Under the pieces are notes generated by a model. The model was not told the origin of the DNA. It searched no databases and worked only from the letters and a program-made list of their open reading frames with translations. Of a DNA stretch of 64,000 bases, positions 42,487 to 55,318 are shown piece after piece (within the stretch, counting starts at the first letter, position 1; every line of letters begins with the position of its first letter). Source of the DNA: Zingiber officinale (Eukaryota; Streptophyta; Magnoliopsida; Zingiberales; Zingiberaceae); NCBI RefSeq assembly GCF_018446385.1, contig NC_056001.1, positions 6,343,600 to 6,407,599 on the forward strand. The letters are read 5' to 3'. Position numbers and translations under genes: made by a program.

Positions 42487-44900
42487 TGTTGGAGTGTATA
42501 CTGAAAGCCTAAGCTTTTGTAAACATTTGTTTTGAATAAAGAATCACATTTGGTCAAATTATCTACATTTGTTTGTAGTTGTTCAATTAATTTATATTGT
42601 AGATAACATAGTATGTGGTGTCATATGCAGAAGATGATGTTATCAGTACCTTATAAATTATAAACAGTAGCTCACGACCAAAATAGAAAGGAACAAACCA
42701 TTAGAAGGTCGTAGTGTAATTAGGTATTAGTTTATCTTGACTATATAATTACACTAGTACACTCAGAGTGTATTGAGTAGGACCATTTGAGGTCGTTTCT
42801 TTTATACTGACTTTATAAAGGAACAAAGACCTCAGTTATTATGGAAGTGTGTGCTTTTAATCCTAATATAATAACAAGCACATATATTTGATATTTGTTT
42901 CTTTAATTTATCAATGGGTGAGATTTAGTTCGATGAATCAATAAGCTCGATAAGTTGGGAAATGATATCACTTATAGTGTGTGTTGTTGATTATAGAAGG
43001 AAACTGTGTCCTAGAGATACTAGGTTGATAATGTCCCCAAGAGGAGCTCATAAGGATTGTCATGTTAAACCCTGTAGGTGGACTTAGTCCGACATGACGA
43101 TAAGGTTGAGTGGTACTACTCTTGGACTAAGATATTAATTAAATGAGTTGTCAGTAACTCACTTAATTAGTGGACATTCGATATCTTAAACATAGGGAGA
43201 CTAACACACTCATAATAAGAAGGAGCCCAAAAATGTAATTTGGGATTGGTGCGGTAGTTCAATAATAGTTCTCTAGTGGAATGAATTATTATTGATAAAA
43301 TTAAGTTGTGTGTTTGGGGCGAACACGGGATGCTTAATTTTATCGGGAGACCAAAATCAATTACTCCTCTCGGTCCCTATCGTAGCCTCTTATTTATAGA
43401 GTATTATACCCACCTATACCCACCTTCTATACCCACCTAAAGGGGACCGGCCAAGCTAGCTTGGGAATCAAGCTAGGGCCGGCCTAAGCATGGTTTAGGA
43501 TGGCCGACCCTAGCTTGAACCCAAGCTAGAGGGGGCCGGCCATAATTAAATTAAAAAGAATTTTAATTTTAATTTTTATTATGTAGAAGATATAATTTAT
43601 TAAAGAGAATTAAAATTAAAATATCTCTTTTAAAAAGGATCTACAAAAGATTAAAGAAAGAGATTAGATCTCTTTCCTTATTTGTAGATTGGAGAGATAT
43701 TTTATTTTCTCTTTGAAAATTATTCACATGTTGAAAAATTAAAATTATAGAAATTTCTTTTTATCAACCATAAAGGGATTTTTGAAGAGAAATTTTATTT
43801 TTAAAATTTCCGGAAACAAATTAGGAAGTTTTAATTTGTTGATTGAAACTTGTCTAATTTGCCTCTCTATGATGTGGCCAGCCATTAAGAGTTTAATTGG
43901 GAAATTTTATTTTATTTTTCTCAATTAAATCATGTCAAGGAAATTAAGGAAATTTTATTGTAATTAAATTTCCTAATTTACCAAGGCTATGGAATATAAA
44001 AGAAGGGGTGGGGGTGCCTTCATTGGGGACAACCTCTATTATTTTTCTTCCTCTCTTATTCCTTGGTGTGGCCGGCCAACCTCTCTTCCCCTCTTCTTCT
44101 ATGTGGTGGCCGAACCTTTCTCTTGGCTTGGAGCTCTTGTGGTGGCCGGATACTACTTGGAGAAGAAGAAGAAGAAGGAGAGAAAGTTTGCATCCCTTGG
44201 AGCTTGGTTGGTGTTTTTTTCTTCTTCCTTGGTGAAACTTTCTTGTTTTGGCCGAACCTAGCTAGGAGGAGAAGAAGGTGTTTGGTGGTTTCTCATCTTG
44301 GAAGATCGTTTCCCACACAACGTCCGAGGTTAGAAGAGGAATACGGTAGAAGATCAAGAGGTCTTTCTAGAAGGTATAACTAGTAATTTTCCCTTTCCGC
44401 ATCATATTAGTTATTTATGGAAATAATACCAAATACAAGAGGCTTACGATTCTAGTATTTCGAATATATTTTTCGATGTTGTGTTCTTTTGTTTTTTCTT
44501 TTCCTTGTGATTGAATGTTCCTTTCGGTTAACCTAAAGTTATTTTAGGAAATTAAATATTAGCTTTCCATAAAAGGTTTTGTCTAGTCGGTGGTGGTTGC
44601 TCCCATATCCAAGAGGGCCATGTGCCTCGCCACGTCAGTACTGGGAACCAATTATGGAAATTAATATTTAATGAAATTAATAACTTAATGTGATTTGGAT
44701 CGAACGTGTTAAGTTCCGCAGGAGATCCAAGTCTAAACCTAAAAGAACAAATAGATTAAGTTTTGGATCAAACGTGTTAAGTTCTGCAGGCGATCCAAAA
44801 TTTAATTTAAAAGAACACATGGTAGCTAGGAAAAGGTTCAGACCTTTGTACAAAATTTTTGTACAGTGGAACCTCTAGGTTTTCCGAATAGCAACCAACA
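42487..44900 (+). mobile_element. Large solo LTR (Angela/Tork-like copia) inserted in the SIRE-like 5' LTR
   Basis: It starts TGTTGGAGTGTATACTGAAA and ends CAACCAACA, which are normal LTR ends. The pentamers flanking it, CTTTA and CTTTC, look like a target-site duplication with one change. The 3' LTR of the host element is uninterrupted at the matching place, which shows the insertion directly. At 2.4 kb it is long for a solo LTR. It includes GGCCGGCC-rich stretches near 43445-43545. The missing interior implies recombination between its two LTRs. Confidence 0.8.
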
Positions 44901-45548
44901 CTTTCGATCGCGGCCGGTAGACCGACATCGACACGAGCACTTCCACATCATTCTTTAAGTGCCGGTAATTTTTTTTATAATTAATTACTATAAAAGGACA
45001 TGTGCAGTGTGTTGCACTTTTTCAACTTTCATTATACTCGATTTTCTCTTTCGGAGGTACCAGAAGAGGTTTTTAGTGGATTATCCATTGATAGGTCCAC
45101 AAGACCTGGGTCTTGGAGTAGGAGTCGCCGAAGGCTCCGAACCAAGTAAAACCGTTTATGTTTTTCTTATGTTCTTTATTTTCATTTTCTTTTTTCCGCT
45201 GCTTATACTTTGATTTCAAAATCGAAAAGATAAGTTTTTAAAAAATCACGTGATTCACCCCCACCCCCCCTCTCACGTGCGATCGATCCAATAAGTGGTA
45301 TCAGAGCAGGTTTTGCTTTGAATTGGTGCAACCATGAATCAAGTCGGGGGAATCGTTTTTTGTTTTTTGCATTCTATTTGAATTGGTAAAACTTTACCTA
45401 TTCAGATAATTTTTTTGTTTGGTTTTAATTTGAGATTGGTGCAACACCTCTCAAAATTTTCTACATTTTTAAATATATCTCAAACACTGCTAATCTAAGA
45501 CCAAGTCTTGGTACTTTGTTTTAGTTTTTTTTTTTCTACAGCTGTGAA

Positions 45549-46920
45549 ATGACACAACTTGAAGGGTACAACACCGTTCATCCTCCCCTATTCAACGGTG
45601 ACGACTTCTCATACTGGAAGAAGCGAATGGAGATGTACCTGAAGACCGACTTCGACCAGGGGTTTAGCATCACCAGAGGCTATAAAGCTCCCATCGACAA
45701 CGCTGGAATTCTAGTGGACTCGGAACATTGGAATCCAGAAATGAAGAAAAAAGCTCAGATCGACTTCAAAGCTCTCAACACAATTCAGTGTGAACTAACA
45801 AAAGAAGAGTTGAACCACGTCGGTCCACATGAAAATGCAAAGGAATTGTGGGATAAGCTCATAGAACTACACGAGGGAACCAATGATGCAAATGTAACAA
45901 AAAGAGATTTGTTCTTAAATAAATTATTTAATGTCAAAATGCAGAAAGGTGAGACCGCTGGTCAGCTACACGCGAGGATAAAGGATATCCCCAACATACT
46001 TCACACCATCAACCACCAGATGGAGAATCGCGATCTAATAAGGTATGCTCTAAACATGTTTCCTCGAAATGCACTGTGGACATTCATTGTGGATGCCTAT
46101 AAGATTTTGAGAAACTTGTCAAAGTTAAAATTAGATGAATTATTTTATGAATTAGAACTGCATAAATAGACTAACGCCAAATCCGAGAAAAGTCTTGCTC
46201 TTATTGCAGGATCATCAAAAGACAAGTTTATATCTAAACCGGAACCTGAAGTCAAGTCTGACTCAGACTCAGATGATGAAGAATACCTAGTGAACCTGGT
46301 AAGGAAAATGTTCACAAGGAGAAAGAAGAACTTCACCAACAAGGACTTGCAGAAGATCAACTCCACCTCCAACTCTAATAACAAGAATGTGACCTACTTT
46401 GGATGCAACAAGAAGGGGTACTACAAGACCGACTGTCCGAATCTAAAAAAGAAGAAGGCTCTTAAAGCGACATGGGATGAATCGTCAGGGGAAGATTCAG
46501 ACAGCGAAGAACCAAAGCACTCCAACTACCTCGCACTGAGGGCATACGGACCAGAATCAAAAAGTGAATCAGAAGACGGATCCGAACTCGAATTGAGCCA
46601 TGAGTCCGCACTCGTCTCTGAAGGTTTCGATGAGGTATATTTTAGTTTAAATAAAAATTTCTTTAAAATCATTGCATGCTTAAATAGGAAATTAACTACT
46701 TATGAAAAATCAAATAAGCAATCTAAGTAAAGAAAATAAATCACTTAATGAACAACTAAACTCAACAAATGAACCAATTCAAACTGAAATCCCAACTCAA
46801 GTTGTAAAACTTGAGGAGGATAATTCCAGATTAAAAAATAAAATAATTAAACTAAATGAGTTATTACAAAAATTCACAACTGGATCCAAGTACCTCGATA
46901 TGATACTTGGATCATAAAGA
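45549..46920 (+). other. Gag region of the SIRE-like element (fossil)
   Basis: The capsid part includes FSYWKKRMEMYL and KELWDKLIELHEG, typical of the copia UBN2 gag family, followed by a decayed zinc knuckle and a charged tail with coiled-coil character. Confidence 0.8.
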
Positions 46921-47774
46921 ACTGTATACAACAAGTCCGAACTCGGATATAAGTCCAGCTCAACCAACAAATCCTTTATATCATTGGTTAACCAAAATAA
47001 GAATCAAGCTAAACCTTAGGTTCCAAAAGCGTGTCTAACCATGCAAGTAGGAATTAATCAATATTATGTATCTAAAAAAGAAATCCATTACCTAAAAATA
47101 AATCCAACTAAACTCTTAAATTCAAACCAAAATGAATTCTTAAAATCAAAGTCTAAACTTAAAAACAAAACAAAATTAAACTTAAATCTAAAAGATAAAA
47201 TAAAATCAAACTTATGAAATAAATTTATAACAAATAGATCAAATTACCATCAAGTAAGTTATAACTATAAAAGTAATCGACATAAACCCAAAACTTAAAC
47301 TCCAAATTATTTGGCATCTCTAAAATAATAACTTACCTTGAAGGATAATTAGGACTAGCTAAAATAGGGACAACAGTTTAACTTGACAAAAGTACTAGTG
47401 AAATTTTGGATGATAGTAGATTAGGGAAACTATATCTATGCATGTCTCGGAAGATATGACTTCGACCTAGTGGATTTCACTTAGTGGAACTAACTGAAGC
47501 TACCTCTCATGGACCCTAACTAGTTAAACTAAGGGTTTGTACTATGTTCAGTGGATAGAACTATTTGAAAAACCTCGAAGGCATGATTACTCTAATGATG
47601 TCTAAGTGACTCACCATAGCCTAGAAGTTTATCCAAAGAATGTCTGTTTGTTAAACTCAAAGGTAAACTTGAATCTAACACATAGTTAAACTAAACCCTG
47701 AAATTAAACTTAACTCATCTCACAAAATTATAGGATTCCCTGGTTGAAAACGTAGATTGGGTGAGATGACTAAG

Positions 47775-48135
47775 AAATTAAAACTAAAATTTAAAATTAA
47801 ACATTAAATTTAAAACTTAAATTAAATTTAAAAATTTAACTCAACTTAAAATTAAAATTAAAATTAAAACTAAAATTTAAAATTAAACATTAAACTTAAA
47901 ACTTAAAATTAAATTTAAAGTTTTAACTCAAATTAAAAATTTAAATTTAAAATTAAAAGTAAAATTTAAAATTAAACATTAAACTTAAACTTAAAATTCA
48001 ATTTAAAAAATTTAACTCAAATTTAAAATAAAAATTAAACATAAAATTAAATGTAAAATTAAAATTAAGACTAAAATTAAATTTAAAATTAAAATGAAAA
48101 CTAAAAATTAAAATTAAAACTAAGGGCTTAAAACT
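47775..48135. repeat. Nearly G-free AT-rich tandem repeat inside the SIRE-like element
   Basis: About three units of roughly 90 bp built on AAAATTTAAAATTAAACATT, then AACTTAAA and TTTAACTCAA, with a degenerate extension. The plus strand almost lacks G for about 350 bases. Confidence 0.7.
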
Positions 48136-48773
48136 TGAATTAAAAGTTTAATTTCAAATCAAAGTTAATATAAATTGGTTTTAACTCCTACCTGCTGTAG
48201 GAAACCAAGTGGATATTAGATAGTGGTTGTTTTAAACACATCTCTCGGGATCACACTAAATTCACGTAATTAACATACAAAAGCTTAGAAATAGTTGTCT
48301 TTGGAAATAACAATAAACTCAATGTAATTGTGATAGGTAATATTGAACTCAAAATTGATTTTATTATTAAGAAAGTATAACTTGTTGAAAATCTCAAATG
48401 CAACCTTCTTAGCATCAGTCAATTGTGCGATTCTGGATATAAGATTAGGTTCTTACCCTCTGAATGCCTAATTAAGCACATAGATAAACCTACCATAAAA
48501 CTAAGAGGGTTTTAGAAAGGACAATATCTATATAATCAACCTAACTGGTTCTTCACTTAAGTGTCACTTGACCCAAAAATAAGAAATCTGGCTATGGCAT
48601 AGAAGAATGTCACACACAAATTTTAAAAATCTAAGTAAATTAAATGGACTAATTAGAGGCTTATCAAAATTAACCAACTTAGACTCAACAATTTGTAATG
48701 TCTGTCAATAAGGAAAATAACAAAGTCAACTCATAAATTAACTAATAAACTTCAAACAAATTCTATACTAGAA

Positions 48774-51172
48774 ATGTTGCACTTGGACCTATTTGACTTC
48801 CATGGAATCAAATCAATAAATGGGAGTCTTTACTGCTTAGTAATAATAGATGATTACTCTAGATTCACCTGGACAAAATTCTTAAAAAGTAAAGATGAAA
48901 CATTTGAAGTATTCAGTAATTTTTACAATAAACTAAAAATGAAAAAGATAGAAAAGTTAAAAGAATCAGAAGTAATAACAGAAGTGAATTTAAAAATCAC
49001 AACTTTAATCAATTTTGCATTAAAAATGAATATCACCATGAATTTTCTTGCCCTAGGACACTCCAACAAAATGGAATAGTAGAAGGAAAGAATAGAACTC
49101 TACTTGAAGCCTCTAGGACAATGTTAAATGAATATAAATTACCAAAATATTTTTGGGCAGAAGCTATTAGCATAGCATGCTATGTACAAAATAGAACCAT
49201 AATAAATAAAACTTATAATAAGATCTCATTTAAACTCTATGATAATAAACAACCTAATAAAAAATACTTTAAAGTATTTGGATGCCCAGCCTACATACTA
49301 AATACAAGAGAATACTTAGAAAAATTTACCTCAAAAATAGAAAATAAAATCTTTGTAAGTTACTCATTAAACAGTAGAGGATACAAAGTATATAACAAAG
49401 TAACACTAAGAATTGAAGAAACCTCTAATGTAAGATTTGAAGAGACCAACCAAAACTTAGAATAGACTCAGGTTCAAACTCAAGGTAACAGTAGTAAAGG
49501 AGAAGCCAGTGAAAACCTAAGTCACAAATATGAAGAAGAAGATAACCTCAAGTAAAGGAACCTACTAGAACTGTAAGAGTCAACTCAAATCATCCAATTA
49601 ACCAAATAATTGATGACCCAGACAAAGAGTTCAAACTAGATCATCATGTAGAAATTTAAGTCAAATATCCTTGATCTCAAAATTTGAACCCAAAACGATA
49701 GAAGAATCCTTACTTGACCCAAACTGGATCATAGCCATGCAGGAAGAACTAGCCCAATTTGAAAGAAATGAAGTCTAGGAATTAGTGCCACCACCCAACA
49801 ATAAAAAGGTCATAGAAACAAAGTGGGTGTTCAGAAATAAACTAAGTGAAAGTGGGAAAAAAATTAAAAACAAGGCTAGACTAGTGGCCAAAGGGTTTAG
49901 TCAAGTGGAAGGACTTGACTATGATGAAACGTATGCCCTAGTAGCTAAACTTGAGTCTATCAGAATGCTACTGAGCTATGCAACCCATAAGGGATTTAAG
50001 CTTTATCAAATGAATGTTAAATCCACCTTTTTAAATGAACTGATAAAAGAAGAAGTTTATGTGGGTCAACCACCTGAGTTTGAAAATCTAGGCCATCCTG
50101 ACCATGTTTTTAAACTCAAGAAAGCCTTGTATGGTCTTAAACAAGCACCTTGAGTCTGGTATGAAAGGTTGACTTCCTACCTAATTTCCAAAGGATTTAA
50201 CCAAGGACAAATTGATCAACCAAGATATTTTTATAGTCCAAGTATATGTAGATGACATAATCTTTGGTTCAACTAATTCAGAATTTTTACAAGAATTTAT
50301 AACCTTAATGGAACAAGAGTTTGAAATGAATTTAGTGGGTAAACTAACTTACTTTTTAGGTTTACAAATTAAACAAACTAATGAAGAAAATTATGTTTAC
50401 CAAAAAAAGTATATCAAGAAATTACTTAAAAAATTTGGAATGAAAAAACACCAATGACAACTAACACAACCTTAGATAATGACCCAAATGGAAAACCCAT
50501 AAACCTAAAATACTATAGAAGTGTGATAGGTAGTCTTCTATACTTAACCGCAAGCTGACTTGATATTTTATTTGTGGTTAGTATGTGTGCTAGATATCAA
50601 ACCTGTGCTAAAGAATCCTACTTAACTAATGTAAAATAAATTTTCAGATATCTAAAGGGAACATCAAATGTAGGAATTTGGTGTCCTATAACACTAAACT
50701 TTGAACTCAAAGGTAACTCTGACTCAGACTATATTGGATGTAATCTTGACCGTAAAAGTACAAGTGGTGGATGCCAATTACTTGGATCATCACTTGTTCG
50801 TTGGTTTAGTAGAAAGCAACACCATGTTTCCTTATCTACTACTGAGGCATAATATATAGCAATAGGAGAATGCGTTTCACAATTGTTATGATGATGCACA
50901 CTCTAAAAGATTTTAATTTAAACTTTACAAAAATGAAAGTGCTAATTGACAATGTTAGCTCAATTAATTTAATAAAAAATCCTGTGCATCATTCAAGAGC
51001 CAAACACATTGAAATTAGACATCACTTTATTAGAGATCATGTCACTAAAGGTGACATTGAACTTAATTATATTGAGTTTAAGTCAAACTTAGCTGACATA
51101 TTTACCAAACTCCTCCCTAAAAGTGAATTTAGTAACTTACGACGTCAGTTAGGAACATGTTTAATAGACTAG
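48774..51172 (+). other. Pol region of the SIRE-like element: integrase, reverse transcriptase, RNase H (fossil)
   Basis: The integrase part shows DDYSRFTW and FWAEAISIACYVQNR. Reverse transcriptase shows KLYGLKQAP-like and YVDDIIFG motifs. RNase H shows HHSRAKHIEIRHHFIRD and LADIFTKLLP. Many breaks are present. Confidence 0.85.
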
Positions 51173-52385
51173 GACCAATATTTTCAAAAAATTTCAAATT
51201 CTAGGATAAAGTTCTTTACTTATACTTTTCTCAAAATTCTCTTATTTTTAGAATTTTCAAAATCACTTTTAGCCTTAATCTAGGTCAAATCCATAGAAAG
51301 CATGTTCCTATAGATCTAGGACTTGAGTATCTCACCAACACATTAGGGCTACTTTATTTGTGATTGCCAAATTTAGAAAGGGGTGAGATGCATAGGCAAA
51401 TTACCTGGACTTAAGATAGCAATTAGGTTAAATAGCAAATTTATAGTAATCAGGTTAAGTAAGTCAAACACTAATTAGATAAAATGACTTAACCTGATTA
51501 ATCAAGTGAAGACTGCTATATTCTGATAGCCAGTTAGTAACTAACGGTTAGACAGTTAAGGACAATTTATAGTTGATTCGATTATTTTAAAAACAAATAT
51601 CGGAGGAATAATATCTCTAAAAATTATCTCACAATTCAATAATTTTTCCTTCTAGAAGGATTTGTTTTGCATGTTTTGAAAAAACATATGTTTGAAAAAT
51701 TTTGATACTTATCAAATCATATGTTTTGAAATATTATTTTGAAAACTGTTTCAATTTTTCTAAACTACTTCCAATACTATTTTTGAAAAGTTTTTTAATT
51801 TTTTCTAAACTATTTCCAATACTTTTTTTTTGAAAAGTTTTACAAACTATTACAAACCTTAATTCTTGCAAAATATTTTTAACAAATATTTTGAAAAAGT
51901 TTCATTGTTGCAAAACTTTGTATAATTTTGACAAGTTTTGGAAAAGTTTTATTGTTACAAAACCTAGCATTTTCAACCATTTTTTTAAAACTTATCTTTC
52001 CTTAACTTTAAAAATTTTTGAAAGTATTTAAAACTACTTTAAAGATGAAAATGTTTTTGAAAAAGTTTTTAAACCAACTTATTTTTTAAAATTTATTTTT
52101 TAAAAAAATTTAAAGAGTTTTGAAAAAAAAAAATTTTAACCACTATTTTCTATGAAAAAAAGATAAGAGTTTTTTTTTGAAAAATCTTTTCTTCCCCTAA
52201 GTTATCCTCTTACCAGATGTCTAGCAAGATGGTAAGTTAAGGTAAGTCTCTATAGGAGAGTGATCAAGTGAGGATGCATCCCGATTGAAGGGACAGTAGG
52301 CGTTGGTTCAGTTTAGGTCTATTTGAGATCCCTAAACTGAGACCTTGACTAGTTCCTGGTCTTGGGGAGATAGGAACTAAGTACT

Positions 52386-53214
52386 ACACTTTTTATTCAT
52401 TATTATTATCCTAATACTTGTTTTGCAGGGTACTTTGGATTAGCATTATTTTGTAGGGCAAAATTACCTTCAAATGAATAGTATCCGAAGGCGCCTTCAA
52501 ACAGTGAAGGCGCCTTCGTATTGTTCATAGAAGGTGCCTTCCATGGCTATGGAAGGCCCCTTCCATGGATATGGAAGGTGCCTTTAGTGGGATAAATTTT
52601 GGCCGAAGTCGTGGATAAACACTGTGCTGTTCAGGATCGAATCTGCCTCATTATAGGTGCCTTCCATGTCTTTTATAAGGCTATCTCTAGAAGGCATTGA
52701 AAAAAACACTTATACGAGATACTGCACGTTCATTGGAAGTTTCGATTGCTCCAGACTCTTACTACGACTCTGCTGCAAAGCTGCTATGCCTGACGACTGC
52801 TCCAAGGACTTCTGATCACGGTCGACAGGCCAACATCGACACGAGCGCTCCACTTTGATCTTTAAGTGTTAGTAATTTTCTTTTGTAATTAATTACTGCA
52901 AAAGGACAAGTGCAGTGTGTTGCACTTGTTCAACCTTCTAGTACTCGATTCTCTTTTCCGGAGGTACCGGAAAAGGTTTTTAATGGATTACCCATCGATA
53001 TATCTGTGGGACCTGGGTCTTGGTATAGGAGTTGCCGAAGACTCCAAACCAAGTAAACCGACCGTGTCTATTTCTATTTCGCTTGATTGTCCTTTTGATT
53101 TTTGTTTTTCTTTTCCGCTGTGTTCGTACTTTAATATTAAAACAGAAAATAAAGTTTTGAAAACCACGTGATTCCCCCCCCCCCCCCCCTCTCATGTGCG
53201 TAATTGATCCAACA
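52386..53214 (+). repeat. 3' LTR of the SIRE-like element
   Basis: Matches the two halves of the 5' LTR. Two perfect palindromes GAAGGCGCCTTC (52487-52498 and 52506-52517) and several imperfect ones follow up to about 52670, with a weak TATA-like TTTATAAGG near 52672. It ends at GATCCAACA. Confidence 0.75.
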
Positions 53215-53594
53215 CATAGTAGGTGCTAGGAACATGTCCTTAGTTGGTATTGATATAGATGATCATGGAGTCCTATCTTGGAGGAGAGAGGCCCAACATT
53301 AGCCTGACCCCATAGCGCAACCTTAACCTGACCCAGCTCCAACAGAGGAGGTAGATATGCTTGATATCTTTGTTGATCTTTTTGGGCTGCCTCCACCTCC
53401 AGCCCCTCCTACTCTATACGAAAGAGTTACCAGACTTGAGGAGTCTATGACTAGTCCTCAATAGGAGGTCTCCGATCTTCAACAAGACATTTCCAATCTT
53501 CGAGAGGAGGAGAGAACTTGTCATATCGAGTTGATGGATATGTTTCACTCTTGGAGCTCGGGTCATCCTCCATCATTTTCTCAGTAGATCATCT
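53215..53594 (+). mobile_element. Retroelement remnant between two LTR elements
   Basis: A decayed reading frame rich in Pro, Leu and Glu (PPPPAPPTLYERVTRLEE-like, then DLQQDISNLREEERT) resembles the spacer proteins found in plant retrotransposons. No family assignment. Confidence 0.35.
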
Positions 53595-53837
53595 TGTTGG
53601 TGTAATTTCCAGTAGGTCAAGGTTGACCTAGTTGACCAAGCGTAAACCTTGGTCATGGTTTCGATGTTTGACAATACAGAAAGACATGTAGACATGGACA
53701 ATGCAGGTGCAGTTGTCCATGCGGAGAGATACTGATCAGGGTCTGATCAGGTTGGATGAAGAAGAGTCAAGTAGGTCAAGGTTGACCGGATACTTGACTG
53801 GGAAGTCCTAACTGGGATGTTAGGCAGTTCGGAAAGA

Positions 53838-54040
53838 CCTGGTGAGTGAAGCCAGGTGAAAATCCTAGTGAGTGAAGCTAGGTGAAAGTGAAAGTCCTGG
53901 TGAGTGAAGCCAGGCAGTTGGAGAAAGTCCTGGTGAGTGAAGCTAGGCAGTTGGGAAAGACCTGGTGAGTGAAGCCAAGTAGGGGAAAGACCTAGTGAGT
54001 GAAGCTAGGCAGTTTGGAAGTCCTGGTGAGTGAAGTCAGG
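53838..54040 (+). repeat. Seven hairpin units CCTGG-TGAGTGAAG-CCAGG and variants
   Basis: Units at 53838, 53864, 53896, 53929, 53961, 53991 and 54022, each 19 bases. The 9-base loop is invariant. Two units have the stem pair G-C, two have A-T at the same position (CCTAG with CTAGG), two have a G-T wobble and one is unpaired at one place. Confidence 0.85.
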
Positions 54041-54089
54041 CAAGGGAAATCCAGATGGGTCAAGGTTGACCAGACATCTGGTGAAAAGT

Positions 54090-54164
54090 CCAAGCAGGGA
54101 GCTTGGCACGGGAAAAGTCCAAGTATGGAGACTTGGCACGGAGAAGACCAAGTTGGAGACTTGG
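54090..54164 (+). repeat. Three hairpin units CCAAGC/GCTTGG and CCAAGT/ACTTGG
   Basis: Units at 54090-54106, 54119-54136 and 54148-54164. The innermost stem pair is C-G in the first and T-A in the other two. Confidence 0.85.
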
Positions 54165-54336
54165 CACGGAAAGTCGGAGAGGGCTCGGTAGCTCGTTCTC
54201 CAGACTGTGGTCAGAGAGGGCTCGGTAGCTCGAAGTCGGAGAGGGCTCGGTAGCTCGTTCTCCGGACTAGGTCAAGAGAGGGCTCGGTAGCTCGTTCTCA
54301 GGACCATTTAGGGTTTAGGGCTGGAGCTCTAAACCT

Positions 54337-54613
54337 GGATCGGTCTGGTGACCGATCCAGCGATACGCCTGAGTATCTGATCGGTCTGGTGACCGATCAG
54401 ATAACAAACAGAAGGGTTCTGTAAGTCATCTGATCGGTCTGGAGACCAATCAGCAGGGAGTCTGATCGGTCTCCACGATCGATCAGAGACGCAGCCACCT
54501 CTCTTGCAGAGAGGTGGGATCGGTCCGGGGACCGATCAGACTGGGGCCTGATCGGTCCCCAGGACCGATCAGAGGTACCCTGGACCGATCAGGCTTCAGC
54601 CTGATCGGTCCAG
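54337..54613 (+). repeat. GATCGGTC/GACCGATC inverted-repeat array with one 14-bp hairpin
   Basis: Clean pairs at 54337-54358 and 54377-54400, several imperfect ones, and a perfect 14-bp stem with 6-base loop at 54580-54613. A TATA box follows 76 bases later. Confidence 0.85.
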
Positions 54614-55318
54614 AACTATCCGTTGGCTCACAACGGCTAGTCTTCTGTCTTCTGTTCTTCGCAGGTGCAGTGCAGGTTGAGTGCAGGTTATAAAAGGAGT
54701 TCAAGGGCTTGTCTCTAGTTTCTTCTTCTTCTTCCTCTCTGTTTCTTCTTGCTTCTGCAAGTTCTTCCTGGTTCCTTCTGCGAGCTTTGCTGAGCTCTCA
54801 CTACCGAAGCTTCGGGTGAGCTTCCTGCTGGTTTTCTAGCTGAGCTTGGATCCGAGAAGTTGCTACTTCATCAGGATTCCAGTCGACAACGAGAAGGCAA
54901 GCAAAGGGTTTTACATTTCGATTGTTCTTGTTTTCTTTCTCTACTGTTGTACTCCTTATTGCTGTTGCAAAGTTATTGTAGCGAGGTTTCTCCACCCAGA
55001 AGGAGTTCATATTAGCCGGTTTTCCGGGGTCTCATCCACCGACGGATCGATAGGCTTCGTCCACCTTACGGACACGCCGAGGAGTAGGAGTTTATCTCCG
55101 AACCTCGTTACATCGCTGCGTGTTGAGGTTTGATCTTCTTGTCTTTGTTTCTTTGTTTTATTTTCCGCTGCGCTAACGTCAACTTGTAGAAAGAAACGAA
55201 GATTTGGGGTCGGCTATTCACACCCCCCCTCTCTAGCCGCGTCCGTCGATCCTAACAAGTGGTATCAGAGCGAGGTCGCTCTTCACCGGATTAACATCCA
55301 AGGGAGCATAAGCTAGAG

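Larger units (their letters stand above)
42063..53214 (+). mobile_element. SIRE-like Ty1/copia retrotransposon, fossil, 5' LTR split by a solo LTR
   Basis: The 5' LTR lies in two parts (about 42063-42486 and 44901-45293), divided by an unrelated solo LTR. The primer site TGGTATCAGAGC is at 45296-45307. Gag with UBN2-type capsid and a zinc knuckle lies at about 45549-46920; integrase at about 48774-49465; reverse transcriptase (box YVDD) at about 49785-50457; RNase H at about 50460-51172. A long AT-rich spacer leads to the 3' LTR (about 52386-53214). It is broken many times and is inactive. Gag type and primer site suggest the SIRE/Maximus lineage. Its left end abuts the gag-only element, so the outer edge of its 5' LTR is uncertain. 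Confidence 0.8.
53595..55257 (+). repeat. 5' LTR of the second SIRE-like element, built largely of hairpin repeats
   Basis: From 53838 to 54613 it contains three families of short inverted repeats and a further direct repeat (GAGAGGGCTCGGTAGCTCG, about four copies, 54176-54300), followed by TATAAAAG at 54689-54696. It ends before the primer site. Confidence 0.85.
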
